DNA of 64,000 nt from Longilinea sp035560795 (GCA_035560795.1 DATMYV010000039.1:15523-79522), one strand, 5' to 3'. Counted from the first letter of the stretch, positions 24,873 through 35,591 are shown. A program made the numbers and translations. Notes: generated by a model from the letters alone, not told the origin.

Positions 24873-27788
24873 CTATCGAGCGTTTCCATGAGTTTTATGG
24901 TTTCCTGAGCCATTTCCATTTCCTGAAGCAGGTTTGGATGCTTCAGGGGGTTCCATAATGATTTGTGCCCGGGAAGCCTTCAGCGCACCCTGTAATTCTT
25001 CGGCGGCGATGCGAAGCATTTCTTTAGGATCGTTTGTTGAACGAATCTTGTTCGTAATTTCAAGAGCTTTCTTTTCGCGTTCTGCACGGCGAACGGTTTG
25101 CTCGAATAACCTGGCGTTTTCAAGTGCCACTGCCACCTGATCGGCGACTGATTGAATCGTATCTAGTTCTTCTTCAGTCCATTCACGTTCAGTGCCAGAA
25201 TCTTGGACACGGATAATACCGACAGTCTCGCCGCGCACCTGGATCGGAACCGCCGCGGTAAGGCGGTTATCTCCTTCGGATTTGGATATTACCAATTTCG
25301 AGTCACCATCAATTAGAACTTCAGCGTTTTCTTCAGGGTCCCGCGCAACAACTCCCTGCGGGGTAAAGACGAAGCCTGAATGCTGACGCTCAGCCAATTC
25401 GTGCCCCCATTCCTGGCGCAAGTATTGGCGATGGGTGTTTTGAGCTTCTTCCAGGGCAATTGCCGTTTTGGAAAATAAACGATTATTCTCGATTGCAATC
25501 GCTACCTGATCTGCCAGCGTATTGAAAAGGGCAATATCCTCGTTGGTGAACACGCTTGATTCAGTCGACTGTACATCCAGGGCGCCGATAATCTGACCGG
25601 ATACAGTCAAAGGCAAAGCTAATTCTGAACGCGTCATGGGTAGATCAGGATTGTTGAAGAACACTGCATCATCGCCGACATCTGTCGCGATACGGGGTTC
25701 TCCCGTGCTGGTGACATGACCGACAATTCCCACTTTTCCGATGCGCAATTTGTGTTGCCGGGCTAGCATTTTCTTTCCGCCTTCGCTGTTTGCAGCACGA
25801 AGAACGGCAAATTCATTCTTCTCGTCTACCAGGAATACGCCGACATGGTAAAAGTTGAACCGTTCGCTGATCAGATTGGTTATTTGTGTGAGTAAGGTTT
25901 CCAGGTCTTGTGCGCCAGCGATTCCGCGTGCCACATCTGCTACTGTCTGCAACTGGCGGCTGCGGTACATGAGTGCTTTGTTTTGACTCGCCAATTCTTG
26001 CGTACGGGCACGGACGCGATCCTCCAATTCATTAATGAGCGTGCTGAGTTGGGACGTCATTGAATTGAAAGCCCCTGCCAGAATTCCGATTTCATCATTG
26101 GTTTCAATTACAGCCCGGGCTGTCATGTCGCCCTGGGTGACTTTTGTTGCAGTATCCGTCAGATTCTGGATTGGACCGCTAAAGCCACGTGCCATGAAGG
26201 TTGCAAAGATTCCAACCATTGAAGCAATTAAGGCAGCCACAAGCGTGGAAACGCGATTTTGTTGACTGATGGTTCTATTTAAACCAGCTTCTTCCTGGAC
26301 AAAAATTAATTTCCAAGGTTGATTTTGAAGGGTGGTTATGGCTCCAGCTTCGACATGGCTTTCACTTGAATTGGGATGAATATCCAGTGAGAAATACCGA
26401 TTGGACTGGAATCGTTTGATTGAATTAGCTAAATCTGACAAATCCGTCGTGAGTTCGCTATTAGGCTTATAGGGCAATCTGTTTTGTGCACGTAAGGTGG
26501 CGATGCTGTCATAAGGCAGCGGGGAGACGGTCTGATAAAGCAATGCGGGAGTGAACGAATCTGCAATTCGAAGCTGGTTCTCATCAATCAAAATTGGGTA
26601 CGAACGGGTGCCAATTGCACCGCTGTTTTCTTCGACGATTGATTGAAAAACAAGAGCATCATACGAAATCCGCAATACGCCCATGAGCTGCTGTTGTGAA
26701 TTACGAATTGGGGCGGCAAAGTATATGTAGCCCCCACCTGAATCCTGAGAAAATTTGATCGGCGAGACATAAGGTTTTTCAGTAGATGAGGTAATTGCAA
26801 AATAATCGGCGTCCTTTTCAATTTTTCCAACCGCCAGTCGAGAAGTATCATAAACATTTTCGCCGTTCAGATCAATAATCGCAATGGAGGTAAGGTAGGT
26901 TCTCCGTTCAAACTGCAGAGTCCCAATGGTTAAGTCTAATTGTTCTTTGATTAATGAACCGGTCCGTTCCTCGGGATTCATGCGCAGGAAGTTATTAAAC
27001 GCTGGTAATTCCGCCTGGTATGCGACAGTATTCTTAGTCTTTTGTAGGAATTCGTCCAATTTACCAGCGGTTTGTTGAGCCGCCAGGTTTAAGGATTGAT
27101 TCATCTGGGAATGCAATGCATCCTGCGTGAAACGACTACTGATCAATGCCAGCAATACCAGCGGAATCAGCACAACGGCGAGCGTGCTGGACATCAACTT
27201 GATTCGCAACGTCGCCACAATGACCTGCATCAAAACCAATGACAGATAAGTCATTATCAAAATGGTTAAGATCGTAGGAATGACCGTGTAAATTTGCGGC
27301 AAGCTTATTTGACGGATGGGAGAAATTGTGCCAAGAATGGCGGCGACAGAACTTAGGAGCAGGCCGAAGCTGACGCCTAGCTCAGTCTTCTCGCCTGGCA
27401 AAGTGCTGCTGGAAACGATCAATGAATAGAGTAGGATGATCGCCGCCCCGGAAATCGCCATTCCAGAGATGAGAACGGAAATCATAAGGACTGCAAATTG
27501 AAACACACCAAACATGACCATCATTTGTGTCGATATGTTTTTGGTAATTAAACGGGTAATTGAAAAAGCATTTAAAATCGAGGCAATGGCAAAAACGCCA
27601 GTCAAGATATACAATTGCCAGGAGCCCTGAGAAATTGCCAGAACAAAAAAATAAATGGAGGAAACTGCTGAAAAAGCTATAGTCGCTAAAGGAATTTGCG
27701 CTTGAAGGCGCATTCGATCAACGGCTCTGAGTGTTTGACCCTCAGGATTAATTTGAGAAGAGATTGGGAAATTGGCTGCTACTGACAT
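24873..27788 (-). CDS. Membrane sensor: multi-TM N-terminus, extracellular Cache-like domain, HAMP and GAF domains, no output domain
   Basis: The 971-residue protein starts with about six hydrophobic segments (to about residue 205). A further helix and an extracytoplasmic Cache-like sensor region follow (about 235-520), then another membrane helix, a HAMP domain (FSGPIQNLTDTATKVTQGDMTARA), a coiled coil, and GAF domains (one clear, about 645-800, and a second about 835-920). It ends without kinase, cyclase or phosphatase. After the last GAF comes a helix plus EITNKIRSTNDPKEMLRIAA and a Gly/Asn-rich tail. The same tail motif occurs in the next three sensors. GGAG precedes the ATG. It lies 36 bases before the hybrid kinase. 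Confidence 0.88.
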   Translation of the reverse strand: MSVAANFPISSQINPEGQTLRAVDRMRLQAQIPLATIAFSAVSSIYFFVLAISQGSWQLYILTGVFAIASILNAFSITRLITKNISTQMMVMFGVFQFAVLMISVLISGMAISGAAIILLYSLIVSSSTLPGEKTELGVSFGLLLSSVAAILGTISPIRQISLPQIYTVIPTILTILIMTYLSLVLMQVIVATLRIKLMSSTLAVVLIPLVLLALISSRFTQDALHSQMNQSLNLAAQQTAGKLDEFLQKTKNTVAYQAELPAFNNFLRMNPEERTGSLIKEQLDLTIGTLQFERRTYLTSIAIIDLNGENVYDTSRLAVGKIEKDADYFAITSSTEKPYVSPIKFSQDSGGGYIYFAAPIRNSQQQLMGVLRISYDALVFQSIVEENSGAIGTRSYPILIDENQLRIADSFTPALLYQTVSPLPYDSIATLRAQNRLPYKPNSELTTDLSDLANSIKRFQSNRYFSLDIHPNSSESHVEAGAITTLQNQPWKLIFVQEEAGLNRTISQQNRVSTLVAALIASMVGIFATFMARGFSGPIQNLTDTATKVTQGDMTARAVIETNDEIGILAGAFNSMTSQLSTLINELEDRVRARTQELASQNKALMYRSRQLQTVADVARGIAGAQDLETLLTQITNLISERFNFYHVGVFLVDEKNEFAVLRAANSEGGKKMLARQHKLRIGKVGIVGHVTSTGEPRIATDVGDDAVFFNNPDLPMTRSELALPLTVSGQIIGALDVQSTESSVFTNEDIALFNTLADQVAIAIENNRLFSKTAIALEEAQNTHRQYLRQEWGHELAERQHSGFVFTPQGVVARDPEENAEVLIDGDSKLVISKSEGDNRLTAAVPIQVRGETVGIIRVQDSGTEREWTEEELDTIQSVADQVAVALENARLFEQTVRRAEREKKALEITNKIRSTNDPKEMLRIAAEELQGALKASRAQIIMEPPEASKPASGNGNGSGNHKTHGNAR

Positions 27789-27818
27789 CGAATCTCCTGG
27801 CTGAACTGTACTTCTTCT

Positions 27819-29522
27819 TTACATATCCTTCAATTGAACAAGAACCTCAGCCACACCTAATGACCGGCCTAACTCTTCAGCAGTGGTGCGTAAAATGCTG
27901 TCAATATCGGCACGTGACCGAACCTTGGATACGATTGACCCAATTTGCCGCTCGCGTTCAGCTTTTTGTTGAAGCTCTTCAAGCAAGCGAGCATTATCCA
28001 ACGCCAAGGCCAGACGAGCAGCGGTGTTTTCGAGCAGATCGACCGTATCCTGGGGAACATAACTCGCATCGAAACGAAGGTTTATTACGCCCAGGGGCTC
28101 ACCGCGTAATTTGATTGGGATTGCCACCAGAGTTTGCGTTTGATTATTTATGGACTGGGTGCTAATGACAGCCTGATTTGCTTCAAGGGCTTTCTTTACT
28201 TCCACGTATCCTTCGTCAACCATTTCGATTTGTTGCCGGCGATAACGGAAAGCATAATTCCGTTTTGCCTTGCTCAAATGGGCATTCCAGGATTTACGAG
28301 TATATTGTTGATAAGAAGCTTCTATTTCTGTCAGACTTTGTTTTAATTGAGCCAACAGGTTGACTTTTTGGATGGCAAGAGCGAGTTGATCGGCAATTGT
28401 CTCGAGGGTGCGTATGTCATCCGGGCCGAAAGCGGCAACAACATCACTTTGGACATCCAATGAACCAATGGTCTTTCCATCTGATCTTAAGGGCAATGCC
28501 ATTTCGGAATGAGTATTGGGGAGGTCAGGATTCCAAAAATGAATTGCGTCAAGACCTACATCCAGGGAAATGCGGGCTTCATTTTTTTCGATCGAATTTC
28601 CGACCAGGCCTTCTTCACCGATTTTTAGGCGGTGGTTTCTCGCTAACATACGGCGTCCGGCCTCACCAGCGGCAGCCCGTAATACAGCAAATTCCCGCTT
28701 TTCGTCAACCAGAAAAAGACCAACATGGTAATAACCAAATTGATCCCGAATCATTTCTATCGTATCTGTAACCAAGGAATCCAAATCATTAAATGACGAG
28801 ATGTTTCTGGCTACGCGTGCTGCAGCTTCCATGTGGGTCGCGCGAAGGTTTAGATCCTGGGTGCGTTGCATAATCGCCTCTTCAAAGCTCTTCCTTTCCA
28901 GTTGAAGAGTTGTGGACAATTGCTGATGGCTTGAAATTAATTTTTCAAGCTGTTTCATCATGGTTGAGCCTGCTGCCACCATCAATCCCCCCACCAGGGT
29001 AGTGGAGAATAGTGATTTGATCCACTGGGCAACCGGTCCGGATACAGCTGGGTCATTCGTGAAAGTAGATAGAAAACCAAATTGGTATCCTATCCCAACA
29101 AAGGTGATGGTTATGGCATTGATAGCTAATGAGATAATTCCGGCGCGTTGGTTTAATAAAATGGTGTTTACAAAAACGAACCCGAGAAGAAAGACAACCC
29201 CGTCATTTTGAAGTCCATTCGTAATAATGGTAAATGCGCCTAACAGAAAAAGAATCGCACTGACGATGGTTACACGATACGGATATGGAATTCGTCTGCC
29301 TAATGTTGCCAAGATCAAACCAACAAAAAGGAACAAATAGAAGGCAATGGTAAGCCAATCGTTTTTGGGAATTAAAATCGCCAAATTGTAAATCAGGCTG
29401 ATTGTTCCAGCTAACGCCAGAACGTTAAGCAGTTGCTGTAAAAATCCCTGGGATGGGAATTCAATTAATTCACTTTGAGCCTGGGACAGGTTGTTTGTGA
29501 TATCAGTATCCGCATCCATCAT
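27819..29522 (-). CDS. Membrane-anchored GAF sensor without output domain
   Basis: The 567-residue protein has about six to seven hydrophobic segments in the first 195 residues and then a coiled coil. A clear GAF domain follows (about 245-395, with YYHVGLFLVDEKREFAVLRAA and SEMALPLRSDGKTIGSLDVQ), then a shorter GAF-like domain (about 440-515). The C-terminus is the shared motif (IGSIVSKVRSRADIDSILRT, then a strand) and stops there. No catalytic domain is present. AGGAGA precedes the paired ATG codons, and the upstream gene's stop is three bases away, so coupled translation is likely. Confidence 0.88.
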   Translation of the reverse strand: MMDADTDITNNLSQAQSELIEFPSQGFLQQLLNVLALAGTISLIYNLAILIPKNDWLTIAFYLFLFVGLILATLGRRIPYPYRVTIVSAILFLLGAFTIITNGLQNDGVVFLLGFVFVNTILLNQRAGIISLAINAITITFVGIGYQFGFLSTFTNDPAVSGPVAQWIKSLFSTTLVGGLMVAAGSTMMKQLEKLISSHQQLSTTLQLERKSFEEAIMQRTQDLNLRATHMEAAARVARNISSFNDLDSLVTDTIEMIRDQFGYYHVGLFLVDEKREFAVLRAAAGEAGRRMLARNHRLKIGEEGLVGNSIEKNEARISLDVGLDAIHFWNPDLPNTHSEMALPLRSDGKTIGSLDVQSDVVAAFGPDDIRTLETIADQLALAIQKVNLLAQLKQSLTEIEASYQQYTRKSWNAHLSKAKRNYAFRYRRQQIEMVDEGYVEVKKALEANQAVISTQSINNQTQTLVAIPIKLRGEPLGVINLRFDASYVPQDTVDLLENTAARLALALDNARLLEELQQKAERERQIGSIVSKVRSRADIDSILRTTAEELGRSLGVAEVLVQLKDM

Positions 29523-29525
29523 GGG

Positions 29526-31232
29526 TTAATTCTCCTCGCCTTTTCCATTCATGGCTGATCCCGGATTTGGATATTCATTGTTTGCTGATACCAACTGGAC
29601 TGATACTTCGGAGACCAAGGGCAACTGGCCAAGTTCCCGAGCGGCCGTTTGTAAAATGTACTCGATGCTGGAAGCCTTGGATAACTGGGTGGTTAATTCG
29701 TTCAACTTTTGTTCTTGAACAGCACGGCGCTGTGTCTCTTCGAGCAAGCGGGCATTTTCCAGCGCCAGCGCGGTCTGAGTGAGAATGGCATCCAAGAAAT
29801 CTCGGTCATCCTGACTTAGTACTTCGCCAGCGGTTTCGAGGTTTATTTCGCCTATTTGTTCCTCGCGGAGAGTCACGGGAATATTCATATGCCGGATACC
29901 ACTGCTTGTTGGATCCACGCCCTGATTCTGAAAGGAAAAAGCCAAGTCGGATTGTACAGATAAGGCTTTTCCCCAGGTATCTTGAATAAATGCCTTATTG
30001 TACAAACGCAACTCATCGAGCGCTTGCTGTGTATTTTGAAAAAGGCGGGCATTTTCCAAAGCAATGGCTAATGAATCGGCAATTCCCTGCAGAATGATTA
30101 TGTCTTCATCGACAAAAGCGCCAGGTTCGACGGATTGGATGGTTAGCGCTCCCAAAGCGCGGTTCTGATAGACGATCGGTAATGCCATTTCAGACCGTGT
30201 CAACGGGAGATACGGATTGTTGAACCGCACCTGTTCGGTTCCAACGTCCAGCGCGATTCTGGCTTTTCGATTTGAAATACACCACCCAATCATCGATGTG
30301 CCGCCAATTTCCAAACTGTGTCCCGCGGCAATCATTTTCTCGCCTGCTTCGCCTGTGCCTGCTCTCAGAATTGCATAACGGCCTTCCTCATCCAAGAGAA
30401 ATATTCCGGCGTAATACAGGCCAAAATTCTCGCGGACACTCCGGACTACTTTTCCTAAGAGCGCCCCTGGATCCATCATGGTGGAAATCTCGCGAGAGAT
30501 TTGAGAAGCTGTCCGCAATTGCAACTCGCGGCGTTCCAATCGCGATGTGCGTTCCTGTAAAAGGTGGTCAATTCTCTCTTGTTCGCCCTCAAGGTTCGCC
30601 GAGAGACGGCGGGCATTTTGTAAATTGTCCGTAAACCCGCGAATCAATGCAGTGATCACGATTGCAGCCAGGCCGATGACCACGACCAAGGGAATGGCAA
30701 AATGAACCCAATTGATGATAGTCGTTGGGTTTTGGTCACCGGTAATTACCGGCGCTGGAAATAATTGAGTATTAAAAGCATATGCAAAAAATGCCAGTGT
30801 AAATACGGTCATCAATCCCGCGCCAATACCAGCCTTGCGGTTAAAAAATACAATCGAAAAAATGACAAAACATAATAGTATCGAGGCTGCAATAGGAGAA
30901 ATTCCGAAATTATAAAGGGCGTAAAAAGCTGTAAGATAGACCGTAACGAGGAAGATGCCTGCTCTGAAGAAATATGGCGCTGATCTCCAGAATGCCAGGC
31001 TAATTAGAAATATCCCCAGAAGAAAATAAACAAGACCTGGAACTATTCTTCCCGAACTTATTACTGCTGGTAAGAATAGAATCAGTGCCACGATCGATAT
31101 CAAAGAGATTCCCAGCGAAATCAGATGCAAAATGCGTTCTTGAATTATTGGGAGGTCACCCTTTGCAGCTATTGCGGGGGGAGTAAAAAATGGGTTCAGA
31201 GCCGTTATAAAATCTCGAAATTTTTCAATCAT
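29526..31232 (-). CDS. Membrane-anchored GAF sensor without output domain (paralogue of 27819-29522)
   Basis: The 568-residue protein has the same plan as its neighbour: about seven membrane segments to residue 205, a coiled coil, a full GAF domain (about 245-395, YYAGIFLLDEEGRYAILRAG), a shorter GAF-like domain, and the C-terminal motif (LNELTTQLSKASSIEYILQT). The near-identical length and order suggest tandem gene duplication followed by divergence. Its ATG overlaps the stop of the 1450-residue sensor (ATGA). No signal output domain is visible, so it must act through a partner protein. Confidence 0.88.
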   Translation of the reverse strand: MIEKFRDFITALNPFFTPPAIAAKGDLPIIQERILHLISLGISLISIVALILFLPAVISSGRIVPGLVYFLLGIFLISLAFWRSAPYFFRAGIFLVTVYLTAFYALYNFGISPIAASILLCFVIFSIVFFNRKAGIGAGLMTVFTLAFFAYAFNTQLFPAPVITGDQNPTTIINWVHFAIPLVVVIGLAAIVITALIRGFTDNLQNARRLSANLEGEQERIDHLLQERTSRLERRELQLRTASQISREISTMMDPGALLGKVVRSVRENFGLYYAGIFLLDEEGRYAILRAGTGEAGEKMIAAGHSLEIGGTSMIGWCISNRKARIALDVGTEQVRFNNPYLPLTRSEMALPIVYQNRALGALTIQSVEPGAFVDEDIIILQGIADSLAIALENARLFQNTQQALDELRLYNKAFIQDTWGKALSVQSDLAFSFQNQGVDPTSSGIRHMNIPVTLREEQIGEINLETAGEVLSQDDRDFLDAILTQTALALENARLLEETQRRAVQEQKLNELTTQLSKASSIEYILQTAARELGQLPLVSEVSVQLVSANNEYPNPGSAMNGKGEEN

Positions 31233-34200
31233 TCTGAACTCCCCTTGCCATTCGATTTGGAACCTTTGTTATGTCCGTTATTATCTTTATCGGATGGTTG
31301 GCTTACCAAAGTTTTTGAAAAGTCGGTATCAACGGACAATCGCATCGTGGCTTTTTGTGCACGTAAAGCTTTGCACAATTCGCTTGTCGAGGTTTCGATT
31401 ATCGAATTCATATCAACCGAACGGCGTATTTTTGATGTGATTTCAAAAATTTGCTGTTGCCTTTCGACCTGGCGGGTTACCTGGGAGACCAATTGTGCAT
31501 TTGCAATAATAGAGCCAAGATTGGTCGCCATGGTAGATAAAATTTCCTCGTCATTTTCGTTGTAAGCTGCGATTTTCTCGCTCTCAAGGTTCAGAACGCC
31601 TACCAAACGGTCAGTGTAGAGGATAGGTACAGCCAGTTCAGAACGGACATCGTCATCCGTTGGAATGTAATAAGGATCGGTCAGGACATCGGCAAGGCGG
31701 ATCGGTTGTTTATTCAGTGCCACCTGTCCAATAATTCCTTCGCCAACCGGAATGACATCTTTCGGACTTTGATTTGCCGGAAAACCCGCCATGGCAGAAA
31801 GAACGAGTTCATTATTGTCACTTAAGATATGGATTGAGATCCGATCTTCCTGTCGTGCATTTTGCATACCGATTGCGGTTGTTCGCAGGGCTTCTTCGAC
31901 GTTTCGACTGGCGGACGCTGCTGCACTGATCTGGTGCAAGGAGCGGTGCTGGGCAAGCGTTTTCTGGGAACTTGTATAAATTTCCGCGTTGATAATTGCT
32001 ATCGCAAGTTGATCCGCCAGAATTTGTAAGGTGTTTACATCTTCAGTTGAAAAGGCATTTACCATGGTTGACTGTACATCCAATACGCCTAATATGCGAT
32101 TTCCTATCTTCAATGGTATGGCCATTTCGGCACGGGTATCGGGTAAGAGCGGATTGGGAAAGTAATTCTCATAACGACGGACTTCGTTAACCACCAAAGG
32201 TTCGCCTCGCGAAGTGACCTGGCCGACAATCGATGAAGACCCGACGGCAAGTTTATGTCCAAGAGTTTTCATCCGTAATCCAGCTTCACCGGTAGATTCC
32301 CGTAAAATTGCGTTTTCGCCAAGCGGATCGATGAGAAAAATGGAGGCGTGATAGAAGCCAAAACGGTCGAGCACCAGATTTACGGCATTTTTCAATAAGA
32401 CTTCCAGGTCTAAAAGGCCTGAGGTGTCACGGGCAATTTCAGAGGTAGTCATTAATCGTTGTGCCCGTACCTGTGCAAGTTCTTCTGCTTTCTTTACAGC
32501 TGTGATGTCCCTTGAAATACCCAGCAAACCGAGTGGATTGCCATCCGAATCGAACAACGGCATTTTGGATATCAATCGCCAGTTTTCGTTATTATGAGCG
32601 TCGACCAGTTTCTCCACCTGATCAATAATGGGTTGGCCTGTTTCAATGACGCGTTTTTCTTCATCGAAGGATTCTTGGCCCGTTTCGGTGCCCATGATCT
32701 GAAGATCATTTTTGCCTACAAAATCATCACAATTTCGGTAACCAAAACCATTTGCTACCGCATTGCTAACCCGAAGGTAACGAAGTTCCTTATCCTTAAA
32801 GGCGACCCGATCGGGAGTATTTGTCAGCAGCGTATCCAACAGAAAATGCTCTTGTTCGTAGGCTGTTTCGGTAGAGACAATTTCCGACTTCAACTGAGAA
32901 TTTCGAATTGCTGTGGCTATTTGGGGTGCGATTGTATTTAAGAGGGAAATATCATTTGCTTTAAACCGGTTCTCATTTTCCATATCCTCGATAATTACCG
33001 CGCCGACCGAAATTCCATTAAAAAGAAGTGGGATGCCAAGCCATGACATGGGCATTGGATCTTGCAGCATTTCCCCGAGCGATTGGGCCGCTTCATTGAC
33101 GTTTTTGTTGAGCAGCAGCGGCTTTTGATAGGAAAGCACATAGGAAGTCAAACCATCAATTAACTCACTTGGAGGCAGACTGGGCAACATACCATTGTGG
33201 AATCGGAAGGGTATTTCAATTTGGTTGTTTTTTTGATCAAATAGTACGATGGCAAATCCAAGATCGCGGCCAATTTGATTGGACACTACATTATGAAGCG
33301 TCTTATAAAGCAACTGTGCCTCGGTCTCGGTGGAAACGGTCTTCCCAATCGATTCCAGAGCCTGAATTTCCTTTAAGCGCTCCTGAAGAGTTTTGAGAAC
33401 TGCAAAACGGTCAAATGAACCGCTTGTTACTTCAGCAAGACTGGCATAAGGCTGGAGACGCGAGGAGGTGAGTTGTATATTCTCGCGGGTGCCTAAGGCA
33501 ATTAATTTCGAGGGTCGACCATTTTCAAGAATTGGAAGCAGCGCCGCAGAGCGGCAGCCTCGCCGCGAGAGAAATGCGGTGAGATTTTCAAAATCGCTTG
33601 ATGATTTCAGATCCTCTAGAATTAAGATTGGATTGTCTATCAGCCGATCAGCTCCACGCTGCAGGGGTAAGCTAATTCCCAACAAGGAATCATCAATAAC
33701 CGTTGTTTTTGGATCCGTGTAGGAAATGATCTTGAGGCTGGTTGGTTCAACCGACAGCAACAAGGAAAAGAAGGATGTTTTACCGAGAGATTCAGTCAGT
33801 GCCTTGACCACTTCAGATTCATTTTTCGCCTGGGAAATCTGTCGGCTTGAACGGTATAGCATGGCAGTTTCTTCAAGATTCACCTGCGAAGATTCGACCA
33901 ATAATACGTTGCGTAAACCGGTGGCTAACTGGTTGGCAAGGGTTTGCAAAATTGCCAGGGTATCGGAATCAAACGCGTTTTCATTCTGGCTCTGAATATC
34001 AATAACCCCAATGATTTGACTTCCTAAGACCATTGGGACAGTTGCCTCAGATAAGGATGCAGGCATGACGCTATCGGCATCCCTCAATATTCTGTCATCA
34101 TTCAAGTTACCAACTAACATTGGATTTTGGGTGGCGGCCACTTGGCCGACCACGGATTTTGATCCCACCGGAACACGTAAGTGAGTTTGTATCTTCACAT

Positions 34201-35581
34201 TTCGGTCTGTTGACGATGCGCCACGCAGGCTGGCATAATCGCCTGTCTCATCCATCATATATATGGCGGAATAGTAATAACCAAAGCGGTCTTTCAACAG
34301 GTCCACGGCCTGTTGGATCATCTCATCCCGGTTCGTCCCGGAGGTTGCCAGAAGTGCTACTTCAGAAGCTGTCCGCAACTGGTGGGAACGTTCCTCGACC
34401 TTGGCCTCCAATGATTGGTAGAGGTCCTGCAGGTCATTCGCCATTTGATTGAACGAAAAGGATAATTGTCCAACTTCATCATCGCGGTTCACTTTGGCCC
34501 GTTGCGACCAATCGCCACGTGCAAATTGCTGTGCAATGTTTGACAGACTCTCGAGCGGTTTTATAGTCCGGTTGGTGCCAAAATAGATCAGGACGCCAAC
34601 CAGCGCAATTGCCAGGAAGAAAATGGCGATTGTCGCAGGACTGAAAACTTGAATTTGTGAATAAATTACTTCGGTGGGAATGTAGAAGATGAAATACGTC
34701 TGGAGATTATTAATTTCTTTCGCCAGGGCGAAAGATTCGACCCCGGTAATGGCCGCTGGAAGTGTGTGAAGATCATCACTTCCCTGAGCAGCCAGGCCGT
34801 TGATGGCAGTCAATTGATCGGCAGGTAATTGCAAGTTGACGAGACTAACCTTTGCCGCATCCAATCCAATCAGGCCTTGATCCCTGATGTAGTAATACGA
34901 TTTCGCCGATGGCAATAAAGTTTCAGCATAATTGAGCAAGGAAGCTGGCAAAGCAGAAAGCGTTGTTCCAAAGATTGTTGCAATGCTCTCGCCGTTTTCG
35001 TCCCGTACAATCCGGGAAGTGACCATGACGAATTTGTTCTTATACAGGGGCTGAGGATCAAAGACAAACTGAGTACCATCCTTATCCAGTAGAGGTGTAA
35101 TGGAGGGTAGGTTTCCATAATCCTTTTCTTCCCACAGATCATAGGTTGAAAAGGCAACTGTGCCATCCTTTCGGATAACCATTAATTGATCAAAAATTGG
35201 ATCGACGGAGATGGCCGTGTACTTGGAAAATTCATCTTGAGTCTGAAAACGCGCGGTTACATAGGATGAGTCTCGAATCGCGGTCGAAACAAGCATCGGA
35301 AGGTTGGAAGAAACTCGGGGTTTGTTGAGAAGTTCCGTCAAGGCGTCGCCCCGCGTTCTTGCCATATTTGCGAGTTGCTCGGTATAATAACCGGAAACCG
35401 AAAGAACCTGAGTTGTGACCTGTTGTTCCAACTGGCTGCGCAGACGGATGACGGCAAATGCGCCAATCACAAGAAACGGAATCAAAGTTAAGAACAGAAG
35501 TTGTAGGACGGTCCGGCGAGCAAGCTTTTTCTTAAATACTGTGCGAGATTGATCCTTCGCGGCGTTTACCTTTAACTTCAT
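31229..35581 (-). CDS. Very large membrane sensor: Cache-HAMP-GAF(x3)-PAS-GAF(x2), no output domain
   Basis: At 1450 residues it is the second largest protein of the window. The N-terminus has a membrane helix (about 27-48), an extracytoplasmic Cache-like region (about 50-310) and a second helix. Then come HAMP (TIKPLESLSNIAQQFARGDW), GAF (about 415-570), two more divergent GAF domains (to about 920), a PAS domain (about 925-1045, ending GISRDITAVKKAEELAQ), GAF (about 1055-1210) and GAF (about 1220-1385). It ends with the shared motif (IFEITSKIRRSVDMNSIIET) and a Lys/Gly/Asn-rich tail. I find no HisKA, HATPase, GGDEF or PP2C motif. AGGAG precedes the ATG. Confidence 0.88.
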   Translation of the reverse strand: MKLKVNAAKDQSRTVFKKKLARRTVLQLLFLTLIPFLVIGAFAVIRLRSQLEQQVTTQVLSVSGYYTEQLANMARTRGDALTELLNKPRVSSNLPMLVSTAIRDSSYVTARFQTQDEFSKYTAISVDPIFDQLMVIRKDGTVAFSTYDLWEEKDYGNLPSITPLLDKDGTQFVFDPQPLYKNKFVMVTSRIVRDENGESIATIFGTTLSALPASLLNYAETLLPSAKSYYYIRDQGLIGLDAAKVSLVNLQLPADQLTAINGLAAQGSDDLHTLPAAITGVESFALAKEINNLQTYFIFYIPTEVIYSQIQVFSPATIAIFFLAIALVGVLIYFGTNRTIKPLESLSNIAQQFARGDWSQRAKVNRDDEVGQLSFSFNQMANDLQDLYQSLEAKVEERSHQLRTASEVALLATSGTNRDEMIQQAVDLLKDRFGYYYSAIYMMDETGDYASLRGASSTDRNVKIQTHLRVPVGSKSVVGQVAATQNPMLVGNLNDDRILRDADSVMPASLSEATVPMVLGSQIIGVIDIQSQNENAFDSDTLAILQTLANQLATGLRNVLLVESSQVNLEETAMLYRSSRQISQAKNESEVVKALTESLGKTSFFSLLLSVEPTSLKIISYTDPKTTVIDDSLLGISLPLQRGADRLIDNPILILEDLKSSSDFENLTAFLSRRGCRSAALLPILENGRPSKLIALGTRENIQLTSSRLQPYASLAEVTSGSFDRFAVLKTLQERLKEIQALESIGKTVSTETEAQLLYKTLHNVVSNQIGRDLGFAIVLFDQKNNQIEIPFRFHNGMLPSLPPSELIDGLTSYVLSYQKPLLLNKNVNEAAQSLGEMLQDPMPMSWLGIPLLFNGISVGAVIIEDMENENRFKANDISLLNTIAPQIATAIRNSQLKSEIVSTETAYEQEHFLLDTLLTNTPDRVAFKDKELRYLRVSNAVANGFGYRNCDDFVGKNDLQIMGTETGQESFDEEKRVIETGQPIIDQVEKLVDAHNNENWRLISKMPLFDSDGNPLGLLGISRDITAVKKAEELAQVRAQRLMTTSEIARDTSGLLDLEVLLKNAVNLVLDRFGFYHASIFLIDPLGENAILRESTGEAGLRMKTLGHKLAVGSSSIVGQVTSRGEPLVVNEVRRYENYFPNPLLPDTRAEMAIPLKIGNRILGVLDVQSTMVNAFSTEDVNTLQILADQLAIAIINAEIYTSSQKTLAQHRSLHQISAAASASRNVEEALRTTAIGMQNARQEDRISIHILSDNNELVLSAMAGFPANQSPKDVIPVGEGIIGQVALNKQPIRLADVLTDPYYIPTDDDVRSELAVPILYTDRLVGVLNLESEKIAAYNENDEEILSTMATNLGSIIANAQLVSQVTRQVERQQQIFEITSKIRRSVDMNSIIETSTSELCKALRAQKATMRLSVDTDFSKTLVSQPSDKDNNGHNKGSKSNGKGSSE

Positions 35582-35591
35582 CCAAAGCTCC

